In this document: positions 17,601 to 25,896 of the stretch, in pieces
How the letters are laid out: each line of letters begins with the position of its first letter
How positions within the stretch are numbered: the first letter of the stretch is position 1
NCBI GenBank assembly: GCA_947496145.1
Contig: CANMBS010000008.1
Coordinates: 101,368-165,367 of the forward strand
DNA length: 64,000 nt
Source: an uncultured Pseudovibrio sp.
GTDB taxonomy: Bacteria > Pseudomonadota > Alphaproteobacteria > Rhizobiales > Stappiaceae
Reading direction: 5' to 3'
The notes under the pieces: generated by a model
Told to the model about the DNA's origin: nothing
Seen by the model: the letters and a program-made list of their open reading frames with translations, nothing else
Databases searched by the model: none
Translations under genes and position numbers: made by a program

Positions 17601-17892
17601 GATCGATTTGGGTCAGGCTCTCGGCATGGAAGTTATCGCAGAAGGTGTTGAAACTGAACCAGAACTAGAACTTCTGCGCAATGAATCCTGCGATGAGGTG
17701 CAAGGCTACCTGATTGGCCGTCCGCAGGAAATGGATGGCGAAACAGCAAAGCATGTCAGCAATGCCAATCTGGAAATTCAGGCACTGGACGAGTACATCG
17801 CAGCGCTTCAGGAAACCTCCAGAAAGCTGAAAGAAACAGAAAAACAAGATGTTACTCAGGAAACTCCATTAGAAACCGCTGATGCGGACTAA
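14611..17892 (+). CDS. ammonium-transporter-like membrane domain fused to PAS-GGDEF-EAL
   Basis: 1093 residues from the ATG preceded by GGGAAATTTCG; an in-frame TTG lies 51 bp upstream. Residues 1-430 hold about ten or eleven membrane segments whose order resembles Amt/Rh transporters: LWTIMSVGLFAFGIFGLLLV, GGTTVTLLATFVALSGMIV, GGIGFSVGNTS, ILNVLIAAAASL and RPTLLLGMIGGLTAVLGNAQ. Pore histidines appear replaced: the GGTVVH position reads GGTTVT (Thr213). A PAS domain spans about 511-630. GGDEF at 708-712 is intact with the I-site Arg lost (THHD). EAL at 837-839 is intact (EALLRW, DDFGTGYSS, LKIDRTF, EGVETE). I infer a membrane receptor, possibly for ammonium or another small amine, that both makes and breaks c-di-GMP. 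Confidence 0.85.
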   Translation: MHAKTLLLPVSLLFVLTGFAFYVVSGSSYASIFDPAVPSLHDTLSASELLTQQQHLWTIMSVGLFAFGIFGLLLVYSSLFIQERQRVSRFFNRAILLAIISSLTCLLVDTTLDLPGISAQFQIWHSQVEFVPNGEIHAAAFHSAMAAMIAVLAYMPLSHLLTLRGTLVLALSVGGIIYPAYLKGVQSLLLHPISQNAALSVSFEQIGGGTTVTLLATFVALSGMIVTGLKNSPALPEYILRNTQSYSILQIKAGTALIVIGGIGFSVGNTSIYSGELNNAILNVLIAAAASLSLGAALGYLSKRKVMRPTLLLGMIGGLTAVLGNAQHLSASGVAALSLVASFTSIVVSRLVFLKSGTHRVLVFNICLGLGALIGLFGFTSALPSTHPLSGFTLNNLVLQATGAALTAFWAFMSGLLVFSLIKLTHLYRKASKVDLNETPIVSTVSEIENLIGKLIWHDARLDERLALRSNDPHERLASLFNSFLDKLQSDEKRRKLGESSERVRQEELNKLATFAEGAFEGLAISSNGIVVECNHVLYELLGYTPGEMQGTNILSHVAPDYRDAARESIQANRPTPSESVILSKTGERIPIEVRGRLMDVGGDNLRVSAVRDMRKQKEDEARILHLAQHDMLTELPNRTYFRDRFEQAVEQQKASEETTSAILLLDLDRFKDINDLYGHPVGDKLIQTVAQRLKDCITHHDTVARLGGDEFAIIQVGLKSQADIELLANKILVSLTKPIHVGTNITIRSSASIGIAIIPEHGTDPDELVSKADIALYEAKEAGRNTFAFFEDAMEETIRLRRSMEADLRNALKQNELQLYFQPQARSDTRSIVGFEALLRWNHPEKGMISPNHFIPVAEESGLIIPIGRWVLHEACTQAASWPERYRVGVNLSPVQFCDEYLIQEVESALARSGLAPQRLELEITEGVLIHDDRRALNTLRELKKLGITIALDDFGTGYSSLSYLRRFPFDRLKIDRTFVSGVTKTPELAAIIRAVIDLGQALGMEVIAEGVETEPELELLRNESCDEVQGYLIGRPQEMDGETAKHVSNANLEIQALDEYIAALQETSRKLKETEKQDVTQETPLETADAD

Positions 17893-17923
17893 CTTGTTTG
17901 CTCTGGCTATTTCTGCCGTGTTA

Positions 17924-20900
17924 TCACCACCCTGCGGGTGCGTTAACGGCAACGCGGCTACGTCCTGCACCTTGCCTAACCACCTGAACCTGAACAGGAA
18001 TTCTGTCCTTCAGCGCTTCAACATGACTGATCACGCCAACTTTTCTCCCCTGCCCTTGCAGCATCTCCAGCGCATCAATGGCAAGGTCGAGGCTTTCTGC
18101 ATCCAGCGAACCAAAGCCTTCATCGATGAACAGGGTGTCTACAAAGGACTGACGTCCCTCTAAACCGGAAAGAGCAAGAGCCAGACTGAGCGAAATAAGG
18201 AAGCGTTCTCCGCCACTTAGCGAGCGTGTGGAGCGTGGAGTATCGCCCATATCGCGGTCGATGACGAAAAGGCCAAGCCCGAATTCTGCCCGTTGAAGCT
18301 GGTAGCGTGGTTTAAGCTGGCGTAGCTGTTTGTTCGCCAGTTCCACCAGCAAATCGAGAGTAACCCCTTGCGCCACCTTCTGGAATTTGGAGCCATCTGC
18401 CGAGCCAATCGCCTCAGAAATCGCACCCCACGTCCTGGCAGTCTCTTGTGCCTCTCGCAGCAACCCCATGATCTGTTTAGCTTTTTCACGAGCTTCAGCA
18501 TCAACACGCAAGCGTTCAGAAAGAACACCTTTGCCCCTCTGCAACTCAAAAAGCACAGTTTTTAATTGCTCACCTTCAGAGGATAACTCATCCGCTGACT
18601 TGTCCGGCATAGGCAATTCCTGAACCGCTGCCAGCTCCTTCTTCCATGTGGCAACAGAAGTTTGCACTGCAACATAATCTTCATCCAGCTTCTTCAGCTC
18701 TGCGACCAGAAAATCGAACTCAGCCGCACTGCGCTCCCGCAATCCAGCATAAGCTTCCGGCTCCATAGCCATGCTTGCAAGTTCAGAGTTCATCTTGTCA
18801 GAACAATCACTTAGAGCAGAATTTGCTTTCGCCATTGCATCCTGAGCCGCAGCCAATCCAGCTTCAACACGCCCAAATTCAGCTTTTGCGTTGCTATGTG
18901 CGCTGGTTGCGTTTGTTGCGCTGTTTTTTGCGTTCCTGTGTTTTTCGGTGAAAGCCGCACGATGCTCTGCTGTCGCCATGCCACCCAGCAACAATTTGCG
19001 CATGTCAGACTGCTCCTGATGCGCCCCGCGAAGCTGCTCAAGCTGCTTCAGCAAGTCGCCAGATGTTTTTGCCAGTCCGGCGCGTCGTTCGCTCAGGCCA
19101 CTGGTATTCTGCTCCAGAGAATGCAGCGCCGCAGAAGTTGTCCCCTCCTGCATCTCAAGTTGTTCCCACTGGGTGATGCGCTGCCGAAGATCAGCTTTCA
19201 ACGCTGAAAGCCCATCCTCAAGAGAACCGGGTACCATTCCACCAGCCGACAGTGTTTCGTTCAGGCGCTGGCTCAAACGTTCCTGCGCCAGCCCGTTTTC
19301 TGTGTGACGTCCGTCAATACGCGATAGCTCAGCTTTGGTAGATGAAGCTTCTTCAGCTTTTTGATGACGCTCACCAGCAGCTTTGCGGTGCTGCTCCTGC
19401 AAGCCACGCAGGTTGATGTCCAGTTGCTCCAGCTCCTTGCGCAAAGCTTCATCGCGAGCAAGAACACCACGCAAAGCATCAGCACGAGACGTCACTTCAC
19501 CAAGCACCCCATCCAGAACATCCGGCGCTTCAAGCACTCCATCAATTGTGAGCTCCATAGCGAAAGGAGGTTCCAGCGAAGTCCAAAGGTCCACCGCCTG
19601 CTCTTTTAAAGCAGCCGCTTCCGTCTCAAACCGTTGCGCCTGCGTTTCTGCTCCGTTTTTAGAAGCCTCACAAGCTGCCAGTTCCTTGTTGATCTCGTCT
19701 AGGGCGTGCTGCGCAGCTGTGCGAGCTTCTTCCGCTTCCTTGCGCTGTAGAAACACGTCGCCGAACAGCGAATCCAACGCAGCCCGGCCCTCCTTTGTGT
19801 CTACCGGGTGATCTTCTGAGCCACAAACCGGGCACGGCTTGTCTTCAACCAGCGAGGTGCGCAGCAGCTTTACCTGATCACCTTGCGCCGCTTCTGCAAG
19901 CGTGGAGAGGCCCTGTGCTTTTTCAAGGGTCTCGTTCCGAAAGGTCAGTTCAGCGCTGGCCTTGTCACGCGCGCCCTGCAACCCTTCCATCTGGTTTACC
20001 AGCTTGTGCCAGGTCTCATTTTCCGTCTGCTTCTGGCGCTTTGCCTTATTGAACTGACGGGAGGTCTCCTGCAACTTTTCCGCACGCTGGCGGAAGTTTG
20101 AAAGCTGCTCCATGCTCTTGCGGGCATGATCCGCCCCAAGCGCAGAAATCTCGGCCTTCTTGGCTGTAACAGCACTCTCACATGTTTCCAGCTCGGCAAC
20201 AAACTTCTCTAACTGACTGGAAAGCTTGCTTTGAATAGTAGTCAGCTCGCTCTCGCGCTTGCGCATTTCAACAAGGCGTGTGGCATCTTGCGAAAGCGCA
20301 ATCTGCACGCGGTCATATTCTTCAAGGTCTGCAAACAAACTGTCGCGGCGCTCTTTCAAAACTCTGGTCGCGCTGAGCCGCTCCATCTGCTCTTTCACAG
20401 TGGCCTGCAACGCTTTTTGCTCTTCGACCGATTTTGTGTGCGCCGTCAACGCCTCATCCGCCTGTCTGGCTTCCACCACAGCAGCGTCAGACCGCTCCCG
20501 AAGCTGCTTGCCTTCAACCTCAAGCTCACCCAGTTTCCTGTCCAGTTGCTCCGCTTCGCTCCACTGAGGCGTCAGCTTAGTCAGCTCTGCTTCCAGCTCG
20601 TTAAACAGCGCATCAGCCTGCCTGACCTGCTCATCTTTGCTCGCAAGGTCCTTGCTTGCAGCCTCCAGCATCACCTGAGATTTTTCAGCAGCCGCGTGCG
20701 TATCTGCCACATTTTTTTGCGCGTCTGTCACCCGTTGATAGACTGGCTCCAAAGACCTGATGCGCTCAAACTGCGCCTTCAAATCCCGCTTGGCCTGTGC
20801 GTTCTCATGGCGCTGTTTCAGCGCTACAAACTCATCCTGCGCAGACGCCAGCTTGCTCTTAGCATTATCCAGAGTCTGTAAGTGCCCCAGAGATCTGGCG

Positions 20901-21673
20901 ATGGCGTCCATATCCGTTTGAACGGATTTGGATTTTGCCTCCAGCTCAGTCTGCTCAGCAATAAGCCGTGTTCGCTCTTCCTCATCCAGAAGGCCCGCCA
21001 CCTCTGATTGCTCGGTAAGCTTAGTTACCTCTGCTTCAGCCTCATTGGAAAGCACATAGACCTGTTTAGAGATTTCTCTGTACCGCTGCGTCCCCGTCAC
21101 CTTCTCAAGAAGCTCGGCACGCATGCTATCCTTTGCTTTCAGGAAAGCATCAAAATCTCCCTGCGATAGCAAAACAGTGCGGGTAAACTGGTCATAAGTC
21201 AGCCCCAGCCGCTCTTCAACGGCGGTGTCCACCAGCTTGATACCGCTTTCAACAGCCGCATTGTCTTCAATGCGCACCAGCGAACGCTCCACGTTCTGCA
21301 AACGGCCAGTCGCTTTGTTGCGGGCACGGCGCACAGTCCAGCGTGCGCGATACCCCGTTCCATCAGCGCCAACAAAGTCCGCCTCTGCAAACCCCGAAGC
21401 TGCTCCTCTGGTCAGAACAGTACGCGGATTTGTTTCCCGCAGGTCCGCGCCGGCAACATCAGGCAGGTTTTCACTGCTTCCTTCAGCTTCAAGGCGCGGG
21501 CATTTGCCAAACAGAGCAAGGCACAAGGCGTCCAGCAGAGTGGACTTGCCTGCCCCGGTTTCTCCGGTAATCGCAAAAAGCCCCGCCCCTTTTAAAGGGT
21601 CCTGTTCAAGGTCAATCTCAAATGGCGCTGCCAGACTGGCAAGGTTTTCGCCACGCACCGCTAGAATACGCAT
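17924..21673 (-). CDS. sbcC: exonuclease subunit SbcC
   Basis: 1249 residues, the ATPase subunit of the SbcCD (Mre11-Rad50-like) nuclease that cleaves DNA hairpins and blocked ends. The N-terminal Walker A is TGETGAGKSTLLDALCLALF. Long coiled coils flank the zinc hook CPVCGSEDHPV, with Cys614 and Cys617. The C-terminus carries the ABC signature RSLSGGERFLISLSLALALS and Walker B SFVDTLFIDEGFGSLD. Its start codon overlaps the sbcD stop by 1 bp (TAATG), so the two are translationally coupled. Length is slightly above the E. coli protein. Confidence 0.95.
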   Translation of the reverse strand: MRILAVRGENLASLAAPFEIDLEQDPLKGAGLFAITGETGAGKSTLLDALCLALFGKCPRLEAEGSSENLPDVAGADLRETNPRTVLTRGAASGFAEADFVGADGTGYRARWTVRRARNKATGRLQNVERSLVRIEDNAAVESGIKLVDTAVEERLGLTYDQFTRTVLLSQGDFDAFLKAKDSMRAELLEKVTGTQRYREISKQVYVLSNEAEAEVTKLTEQSEVAGLLDEEERTRLIAEQTELEAKSKSVQTDMDAIARSLGHLQTLDNAKSKLASAQDEFVALKQRHENAQAKRDLKAQFERIRSLEPVYQRVTDAQKNVADTHAAAEKSQVMLEAASKDLASKDEQVRQADALFNELEAELTKLTPQWSEAEQLDRKLGELEVEGKQLRERSDAAVVEARQADEALTAHTKSVEEQKALQATVKEQMERLSATRVLKERRDSLFADLEEYDRVQIALSQDATRLVEMRKRESELTTIQSKLSSQLEKFVAELETCESAVTAKKAEISALGADHARKSMEQLSNFRQRAEKLQETSRQFNKAKRQKQTENETWHKLVNQMEGLQGARDKASAELTFRNETLEKAQGLSTLAEAAQGDQVKLLRTSLVEDKPCPVCGSEDHPVDTKEGRAALDSLFGDVFLQRKEAEEARTAAQHALDEINKELAACEASKNGAETQAQRFETEAAALKEQAVDLWTSLEPPFAMELTIDGVLEAPDVLDGVLGEVTSRADALRGVLARDEALRKELEQLDINLRGLQEQHRKAAGERHQKAEEASSTKAELSRIDGRHTENGLAQERLSQRLNETLSAGGMVPGSLEDGLSALKADLRQRITQWEQLEMQEGTTSAALHSLEQNTSGLSERRAGLAKTSGDLLKQLEQLRGAHQEQSDMRKLLLGGMATAEHRAAFTEKHRNAKNSATNATSAHSNAKAEFGRVEAGLAAAQDAMAKANSALSDCSDKMNSELASMAMEPEAYAGLRERSAAEFDFLVAELKKLDEDYVAVQTSVATWKKELAAVQELPMPDKSADELSSEGEQLKTVLFELQRGKGVLSERLRVDAEAREKAKQIMGLLREAQETARTWGAISEAIGSADGSKFQKVAQGVTLDLLVELANKQLRQLKPRYQLQRAEFGLGLFVIDRDMGDTPRSTRSLSGGERFLISLSLALALSGLEGRQSFVDTLFIDEGFGSLDAESLDLAIDALEMLQGQGRKVGVISHVEALKDRIPVQVQVVRQGAGRSRVAVNAPAGW

Positions 21674-22920
21674 TACTCAACCTCCGCTTCTGCGATTGCG
21701 CGATAAAAATAGTCCAGATGCTTATCGTCCGGCTCAACCCCGTGCTTTCTTTCAAAAGCAGTCCTGAAAAGGTCATCCGGCTGTATCTCAGAAAGGCGGA
21801 TCATGCTGGCAGCTTCTGCATTTACCGTCTTTTGCCGTGCAGGCCGCAACACCGAAACACCAGCACTGCGCACAGGGTATTCAGCCAGAATCTGATCAAC
21901 CTCAGCTTTCAGGCCACCGCTTGACACTTGCGGCTTCAGGTCCACATGCACAAAGGGCTGCTGATCCAAAGGCAAATCTGCATCCAGTCCCAAAGCATCC
22001 AGCGCCGGAACCAGCTCTTTAACAAGCAACCCACCATCTCCCTTCAACCGATGGAACGGCACAGGACGAGTTAGTTCAATACGTTCGCGAGATAGCTCAC
22101 CAGCATCCGAAAGGCTCAGTAAATCAACACCGTGCTTGTAATGCTGCTCAGAAACAGAAAGCGGAAACAGCGAGCCGGAATAACGGATGGTCTCTGGCCC
22201 AACTCTCTGTGGTTTGTGCAAGTGCCCGAGTGCCACATAAATAAGATCATCAGGAAATAGATCCCACGGCATAGCGTGCTCGCCGCCAATCAGAATTCGC
22301 CGCTCAGCCCCTTCAGATTCCAGACCGCCCGCCACGTGCAAATGACCCGTTGCAAGAAGCGGCGCATCGCCAATCTGTTCGCGAACCTGAGCAACGGCCC
22401 CTTCATAAAGCTCGGCCACAGCCCGCACCACGGGCGAGCCTTCCTGCGAAGAAGAAAACTTCAGGCCCGGCAAATCCGTCGCCCGTGGGAAAGGCAATGC
22501 CAGCACATAAGCTTTCACCTCGCCCGCACGATCCTTCAAAGGTACAAGGTGGTGATCCAGATCGAGCGCACCATCATCACGGCGCACCATACCAACCGCC
22601 TGCACACCGATTTTCTTAAACAACACGCCCGGCGCTTCCACACGGCCCGCAGGGTCATGGTTGCCTGCGGTAAGCACAGTTACAAGGTGAGGCCGCTTTT
22701 CCTGAAAACGGGCAAGGGCCTCATAAAGCATCTGCGTGGCTTCAGCGGATGGATTCTGGTTGTCGAACACATCTCCCGCTACAACAAGCGCGTCCACCTC
22801 ATGGCGCTCAATCAGCTCTTCAAGCTCTTTGAAGACCTGTTGATGCTCATAGGTGCGCGACCAGCCATTCAGGCTCTGGCCAATATGCCAGTCCGCTGTG
22901 TGCAGGATTTTTAACGCCAT
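21673..22920 (-). CDS. sbcD: exonuclease subunit SbcD
   Basis: 415 residues from the ATG giving MALKILHTADWHIGQSLNG; an upstream in-frame ATG at 22980 would add 20 unlikely residues. An AGG-rich ribosome binding site precedes the chosen start. Metallophosphoesterase motifs are all present: DWHIG, AGDVFDNQNPS, TAGNHDPAGR, ATGHLHVAGG and LGHLHKPQ. It binds two Mn ions and gives the nuclease activity of SbcCD. First gene of a two-gene operon with sbcC. Confidence 0.95.
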   Translation of the reverse strand: MALKILHTADWHIGQSLNGWSRTYEHQQVFKELEELIERHEVDALVVAGDVFDNQNPSAEATQMLYEALARFQEKRPHLVTVLTAGNHDPAGRVEAPGVLFKKIGVQAVGMVRRDDGALDLDHHLVPLKDRAGEVKAYVLALPFPRATDLPGLKFSSSQEGSPVVRAVAELYEGAVAQVREQIGDAPLLATGHLHVAGGLESEGAERRILIGGEHAMPWDLFPDDLIYVALGHLHKPQRVGPETIRYSGSLFPLSVSEQHYKHGVDLLSLSDAGELSRERIELTRPVPFHRLKGDGGLLVKELVPALDALGLDADLPLDQQPFVHVDLKPQVSSGGLKAEVDQILAEYPVRSAGVSVLRPARQKTVNAEAASMIRLSEIQPDDLFRTAFERKHGVEPDDKHLDYFYRAIAEAEVE

Positions 22921-23300
22921 ACTACCTGTTCCACGCTCCAAGCCACCAGTTTCCCCAAAACGCGGGGCAGCCACCATCATGACTCAGAAATCATTCATTA
23001 ACCAATTCGCAAATTAGGCACAGGGTCTACACAGAAGTCTTTATAGCACGGCCCTAACCCACAGATTTAGCGGCTTTGACACAAATAGCACACAGGAATC
23101 TGACGCAGCCCCTCCCCCGGCGAAATTTTTGAAAATTTGTGAGGCAATTTTCGAAGCTTCCGTAAAGTCCGCCGAATCTCCATTGTTCATATTTTCATAA
23201 CAATCATATCACCAACACACATCTTGTTCATTTTATCGCGCTGATTATCTTCAACAGCAGCACACATGCAACGAACCGTTAAGATTCTCAGGAGGCCCCC
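22921..23300. other. Divergent promoter region between sbcD and pirin
   Basis: 380 bp without a convincing ORF. A purine-rich AGGAGG ribosome binding site lies just before the pirin ATG. No operator was recognised. Confidence 0.5.
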
Positions 23301-24032
23301 ATGTCCCTCGCAGCAACAGAATTAAAGCTAACCTTTCGCTCCGCCGCCCAGCGCGGTCACGTAGATGCAGGCTGGCTCAAGTCCGCTCACTCCTTCAGCT
23401 TCGGCAGCTACTTTGACCGCAACAACATGAGCTTCCACAATCTGCGCGTCATCAACGACGACTGGGTCGCAGCAAAAGGCGGCTTTCCCATGCACCCCCA
23501 TAAGAACTTCGAGATTTTCACCTACATGCTGGAAGGCTCGCTGGCCCATCAGGACACCATGGGCAACGGCAGCACCGTCAGCAAAGGCGGTATCCAGTTC
23601 ATGAGCACCGGCTCCGGCGTCCAGCACTCCGAGTTTAATCCCTCCACAACGGAAGAAGCGCACCTGCTGCAAATCTGGCTGATCCCGGACCGCAAAAACA
23701 CAACACCCCGCTATGAGATGCTGGAACTTGAAGGCAAAGCCCGTGACGGAGCCATGCAACTCTTCCTCTCCCATGACGGACGCGGCGGCTCCATCCGCAC
23801 AGAAGCTGCCGCAGATATCTATTCTGGCAAACTGAATAGTGCAGATGAAATCCGGTTTGAGCTTAACGACGACCGTGTCGCTTACATCCATGTCGCCAGA
23901 GGGGAAGTGCACATCAACGGACACACCCTCAAAGACGGTGACGCCCTTGAAGCAGAAGGTCAGGGCACTTTGACACTCAGCAACGCAAAAGACGCTGAAG
24001 TGATCCTCTTCCACCTCGCCCCACGCAGCTAA
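23301..24032 (+). CDS. pirin family protein
   Basis: 243 residues forming a bicupin. The N-terminal cupin has the metal-binding set seen in pirins: FPMHPHKNFEIFTYMLEGSL, followed by AHQDTMGNG and GVQHSEFNP, giving His and Glu ligands for Fe. The C-terminal half (YIHVARGEVHINGHTLKDGD) is the second cupin. Bacterial YhhW-type homologues oxidise quercetin in vitro; the physiological role is unclear. AGGAGG lies 6 bp before the start. The gene stands alone ahead of the ars operon. Confidence 0.9.
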   Translation: MSLAATELKLTFRSAAQRGHVDAGWLKSAHSFSFGSYFDRNNMSFHNLRVINDDWVAAKGGFPMHPHKNFEIFTYMLEGSLAHQDTMGNGSTVSKGGIQFMSTGSGVQHSEFNPSTTEEAHLLQIWLIPDRKNTTPRYEMLELEGKARDGAMQLFLSHDGRGGSIRTEAAADIYSGKLNSADEIRFELNDDRVAYIHVARGEVHINGHTLKDGDALEAEGQGTLTLSNAKDAEVILFHLAPRS

Positions 24033-24150
24033 CCTGAGCTTCATATTATACCTGCCAGTGCCCTCCTTCTAGACACTGGCTTGACAAGGAGGGGGACCTC
24101 TCTCACCCCCAAAGTCTCCCTCTCTTTTCACTTCAGAAGATTCTCATTGC

Positions 24151-24176
24151 AATACTACAAGTATATTTGTAGTATT
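24151..24176. promoter_or_regulatory. Perfect 10-bp-arm inverted repeat, probable ArsR operator
   Basis: Arms AATACTACAA (24151-24160) and TTGTAGTATT (24167-24176) flank GTATAT. It ends 5 bp before the arsR ATG, so binding would block both transcription and the ribosome site. This is the expected position of an autoregulated ArsR operator. Confidence 0.75.
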
Positions 24177-24181
24177 TGCTC

Positions 24182-24547
24182 ATGACTGAACTTTCGAAGG
24201 GTGATGCACCCGGCAATCTGACAGAAGACGAGGCCGTTGCAGCCCTCGCTGCGCTGGCGCACAAAGACAGGCTGGCAGCCTTCCGTCTGATCCTGAGTGC
24301 AATGCCCGCTGGCCTGCCATCCGGGCAGATCGCCAAAGACCTTTCCATCGCCCCAACGCGCATGTCATTCCACCTTGCAAAACTGGAACGTGCTGGCCTG
24401 CTCACAGCAGAGCGCGAAGGCCGTATTATCCGTTATGCCATTGCCCCGCACACCATGCGCGGCCTGCTTCGTTTCCTCACAGAGGATTGCTGCAAGCGCG
24501 ACCCAACCCTGTGCATGAACTTCAACCCTTTTTCCAAAAATTGTTAG
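24182..24547 (+). CDS. arsR: ArsR-family arsenical-responsive repressor
   Basis: 121 residues; the ATG at 24182 is preferred to the TTG two codons upstream. Winged helix: AALAALAHKDRLAAFRLILS, PSGQIAKDLSIAPTRMSFHL, AKLERAGLLTAEREGRIIRY. The DNA-binding helix lacks the classical ELCVC metal box. Instead the C-terminus has Cys103, Cys104, Cys111 and Cys121 (EDCCKRDPTLC), resembling the C-terminal As(III) site of the Acidithiobacillus ferrooxidans type. It probably represses arsR-arsC-arsH through the dyad at 24151-24176. Confidence 0.88.
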   Translation: MTELSKGDAPGNLTEDEAVAALAALAHKDRLAAFRLILSAMPAGLPSGQIAKDLSIAPTRMSFHLAKLERAGLLTAEREGRIIRYAIAPHTMRGLLRFLTEDCCKRDPTLCMNFNPFSKNC

Positions 24548-24566
24548 ACTTTGACGGAGAGACCCA

Positions 24567-24977
24567 ATGCCCCCTGTTATCTACCACAACCCCAGATGCG
24601 GCACTTCCCGCAACACCCTCGCCATGCTCAAACAGGCAGGTGCCGAACCAGAGGTGATTGAATACCTCAAAACCCCGCCCTCCCGCAAAACGCTTGAAAA
24701 ACTTATCAAAGACAGCGGCCTCAGCGTCCGTGACGTGCTGCGCAAAAAGGGCTCACCTTACGAAGAACTCGGCCTTGAGGACGAAAAATGGACTGACGCT
24801 CAACTGCTCGACTTCATGGAGGAGCACCCCATCCTCATGAACCGCCCGATTGTGGTCACAGACAAAGGCACCCGCCTGTGCCGCCCTTCTGAAGTGTTGC
24901 TGGAAATCCTCTCCGAAGAGCAAATCGGCGCATTCACCAAAGAAGATGGCGAAATCGTCATTCCCGCAAAGAGTTGA
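24567..24977 (+). CDS. arsC: glutaredoxin-dependent arsenate reductase
   Basis: 136 residues, thioredoxin-fold ArsC of the E. coli plasmid type. The N-terminal YHNPRCGTSRNT loop holds the catalytic Cys11. EYLKTPPSRKTLEKLI and the HPILMNRPIVVTDKGTRLCR segment hold the conserved arginines that bind arsenate. It reduces arsenate to arsenite with glutathione and glutaredoxin. It lies 19 bp after arsR and 3 bp before arsH. Confidence 0.93.
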   Translation: MPPVIYHNPRCGTSRNTLAMLKQAGAEPEVIEYLKTPPSRKTLEKLIKDSGLSVRDVLRKKGSPYEELGLEDEKWTDAQLLDFMEEHPILMNRPIVVTDKGTRLCRPSEVLLEILSEEQIGAFTKEDGEIVIPAKS

Positions 24978-24980
24978 GCC

Positions 24981-25679
24981 ATGCCTTACACCACTCCCGA
25001 TCTTGCTGATCTGCCAGAGGTGGAGGCTCAAAGCTTCCACCCCATCAACGACGATGCCTTGCGCAGAGAAGGTGCACCAGCCCACGCCCCGCGCATCCTG
25101 CTGCTCTACGGCTCCCTGCGCAAACGCTCTTTCAGCCGCCTCGCGATACTGGAAGCCCAGCGCATTCTGGAAAAACTCGGCGCACAAACCCGCATTTATG
25201 ATCCCAGCGGCCTGCCACTAGCCGACGATGTGGAGCCAGATCACCCTAAAGTGCAGGAATTGCGCGAGCTGATGGTGTGGTCCGAAGGTCAGGTCTGGTG
25301 CTCCCCGGAACGTCACGGCGCCATAACCGGCATCATGAAAACCATGATCGATTGGGTGCCTCTTTCCGTGGGTGCAGTACGCCCAACTCAGGGCAAAACA
25401 CTTGCCCTCATGCAGGTCAGCGGCGGCTCTCAAAGCTTCAACGCCGTCAACCAGATGCGCGTTCTCGGACGCTGGATGCGGATGATCACCATCCCAAACC
25501 AGTCCTCCATTCCCAAGGCATTTCAGGAGTTCGATGACAAGGACCGCATGAAGCCTTCCTCCCTCTATGACCGGGTGGTCGACGTGATGGAAGAACTGAT
25601 GAAGTTCACCCACCTCACAAGAGGCCATACAGAGTACCTGACCGACAGATATTCCGAACGCAAAAAAAAGCATCAATGA
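24981..25679 (+). CDS. arsH: NADPH-dependent FMN oxidoreductase ArsH
   Basis: 232 residues, flavodoxin-like. The family hallmarks are [20 protein letters not shown] (FMN phosphate loop), [20 protein letters not shown], and [18 protein letters not shown]. ArsH oxidises trivalent organoarsenicals such as methylarsenite and can reduce quinones and metals. It is the last gene of the ars operon. No ArsB, Acr3 or ArsM gene lies here, so arsenite export must be encoded elsewhere. Confidence 0.93.
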   Translation: MPYTTPDLADLPEVEAQSFHPINDDALRREGAPAHAPRILLLYGSLRKRSFSRLAILEAQRILEKLGAQTRIYDPSGLPLADDVEPDHPKVQELRELMVWSEGQVWCSPERHGAITGIMKTMIDWVPLSVGAVRPTQGKTLALMQVSGGSQSFNAVNQMRVLGRWMRMITIPNQSSIPKAFQEFDDKDRMKPSSLYDRVVDVMEELMKFTHLTRGHTEYLTDRYSERKKKHQ

Positions 25680-25896
25680 ATCCAGCGCATGCACCTGCTG
25701 CAAGTAACTGGCGTAAATCAACCTGCGTCCTGAAAATTCAATGAGTTTTCGGAAGATCTCATTGCTCCCCCCGCACTTCCTCACCTCGCTGTTTTGTCAG
25801 CTTCGGCAACATGCAAATACCCATCTCAACCATGCATTAAACTGCTGGTGCCATACATGAACCCATAAAAAAGAAAAAACCAAAAAGGCCGGGCTG

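Noticed and set aside
24061..24093. CCCTCCTT/AAGGAGGG inverted repeat after pirin as a terminator
   Set aside because: The loop is long and no U-tract follows, so terminator function is not supported.
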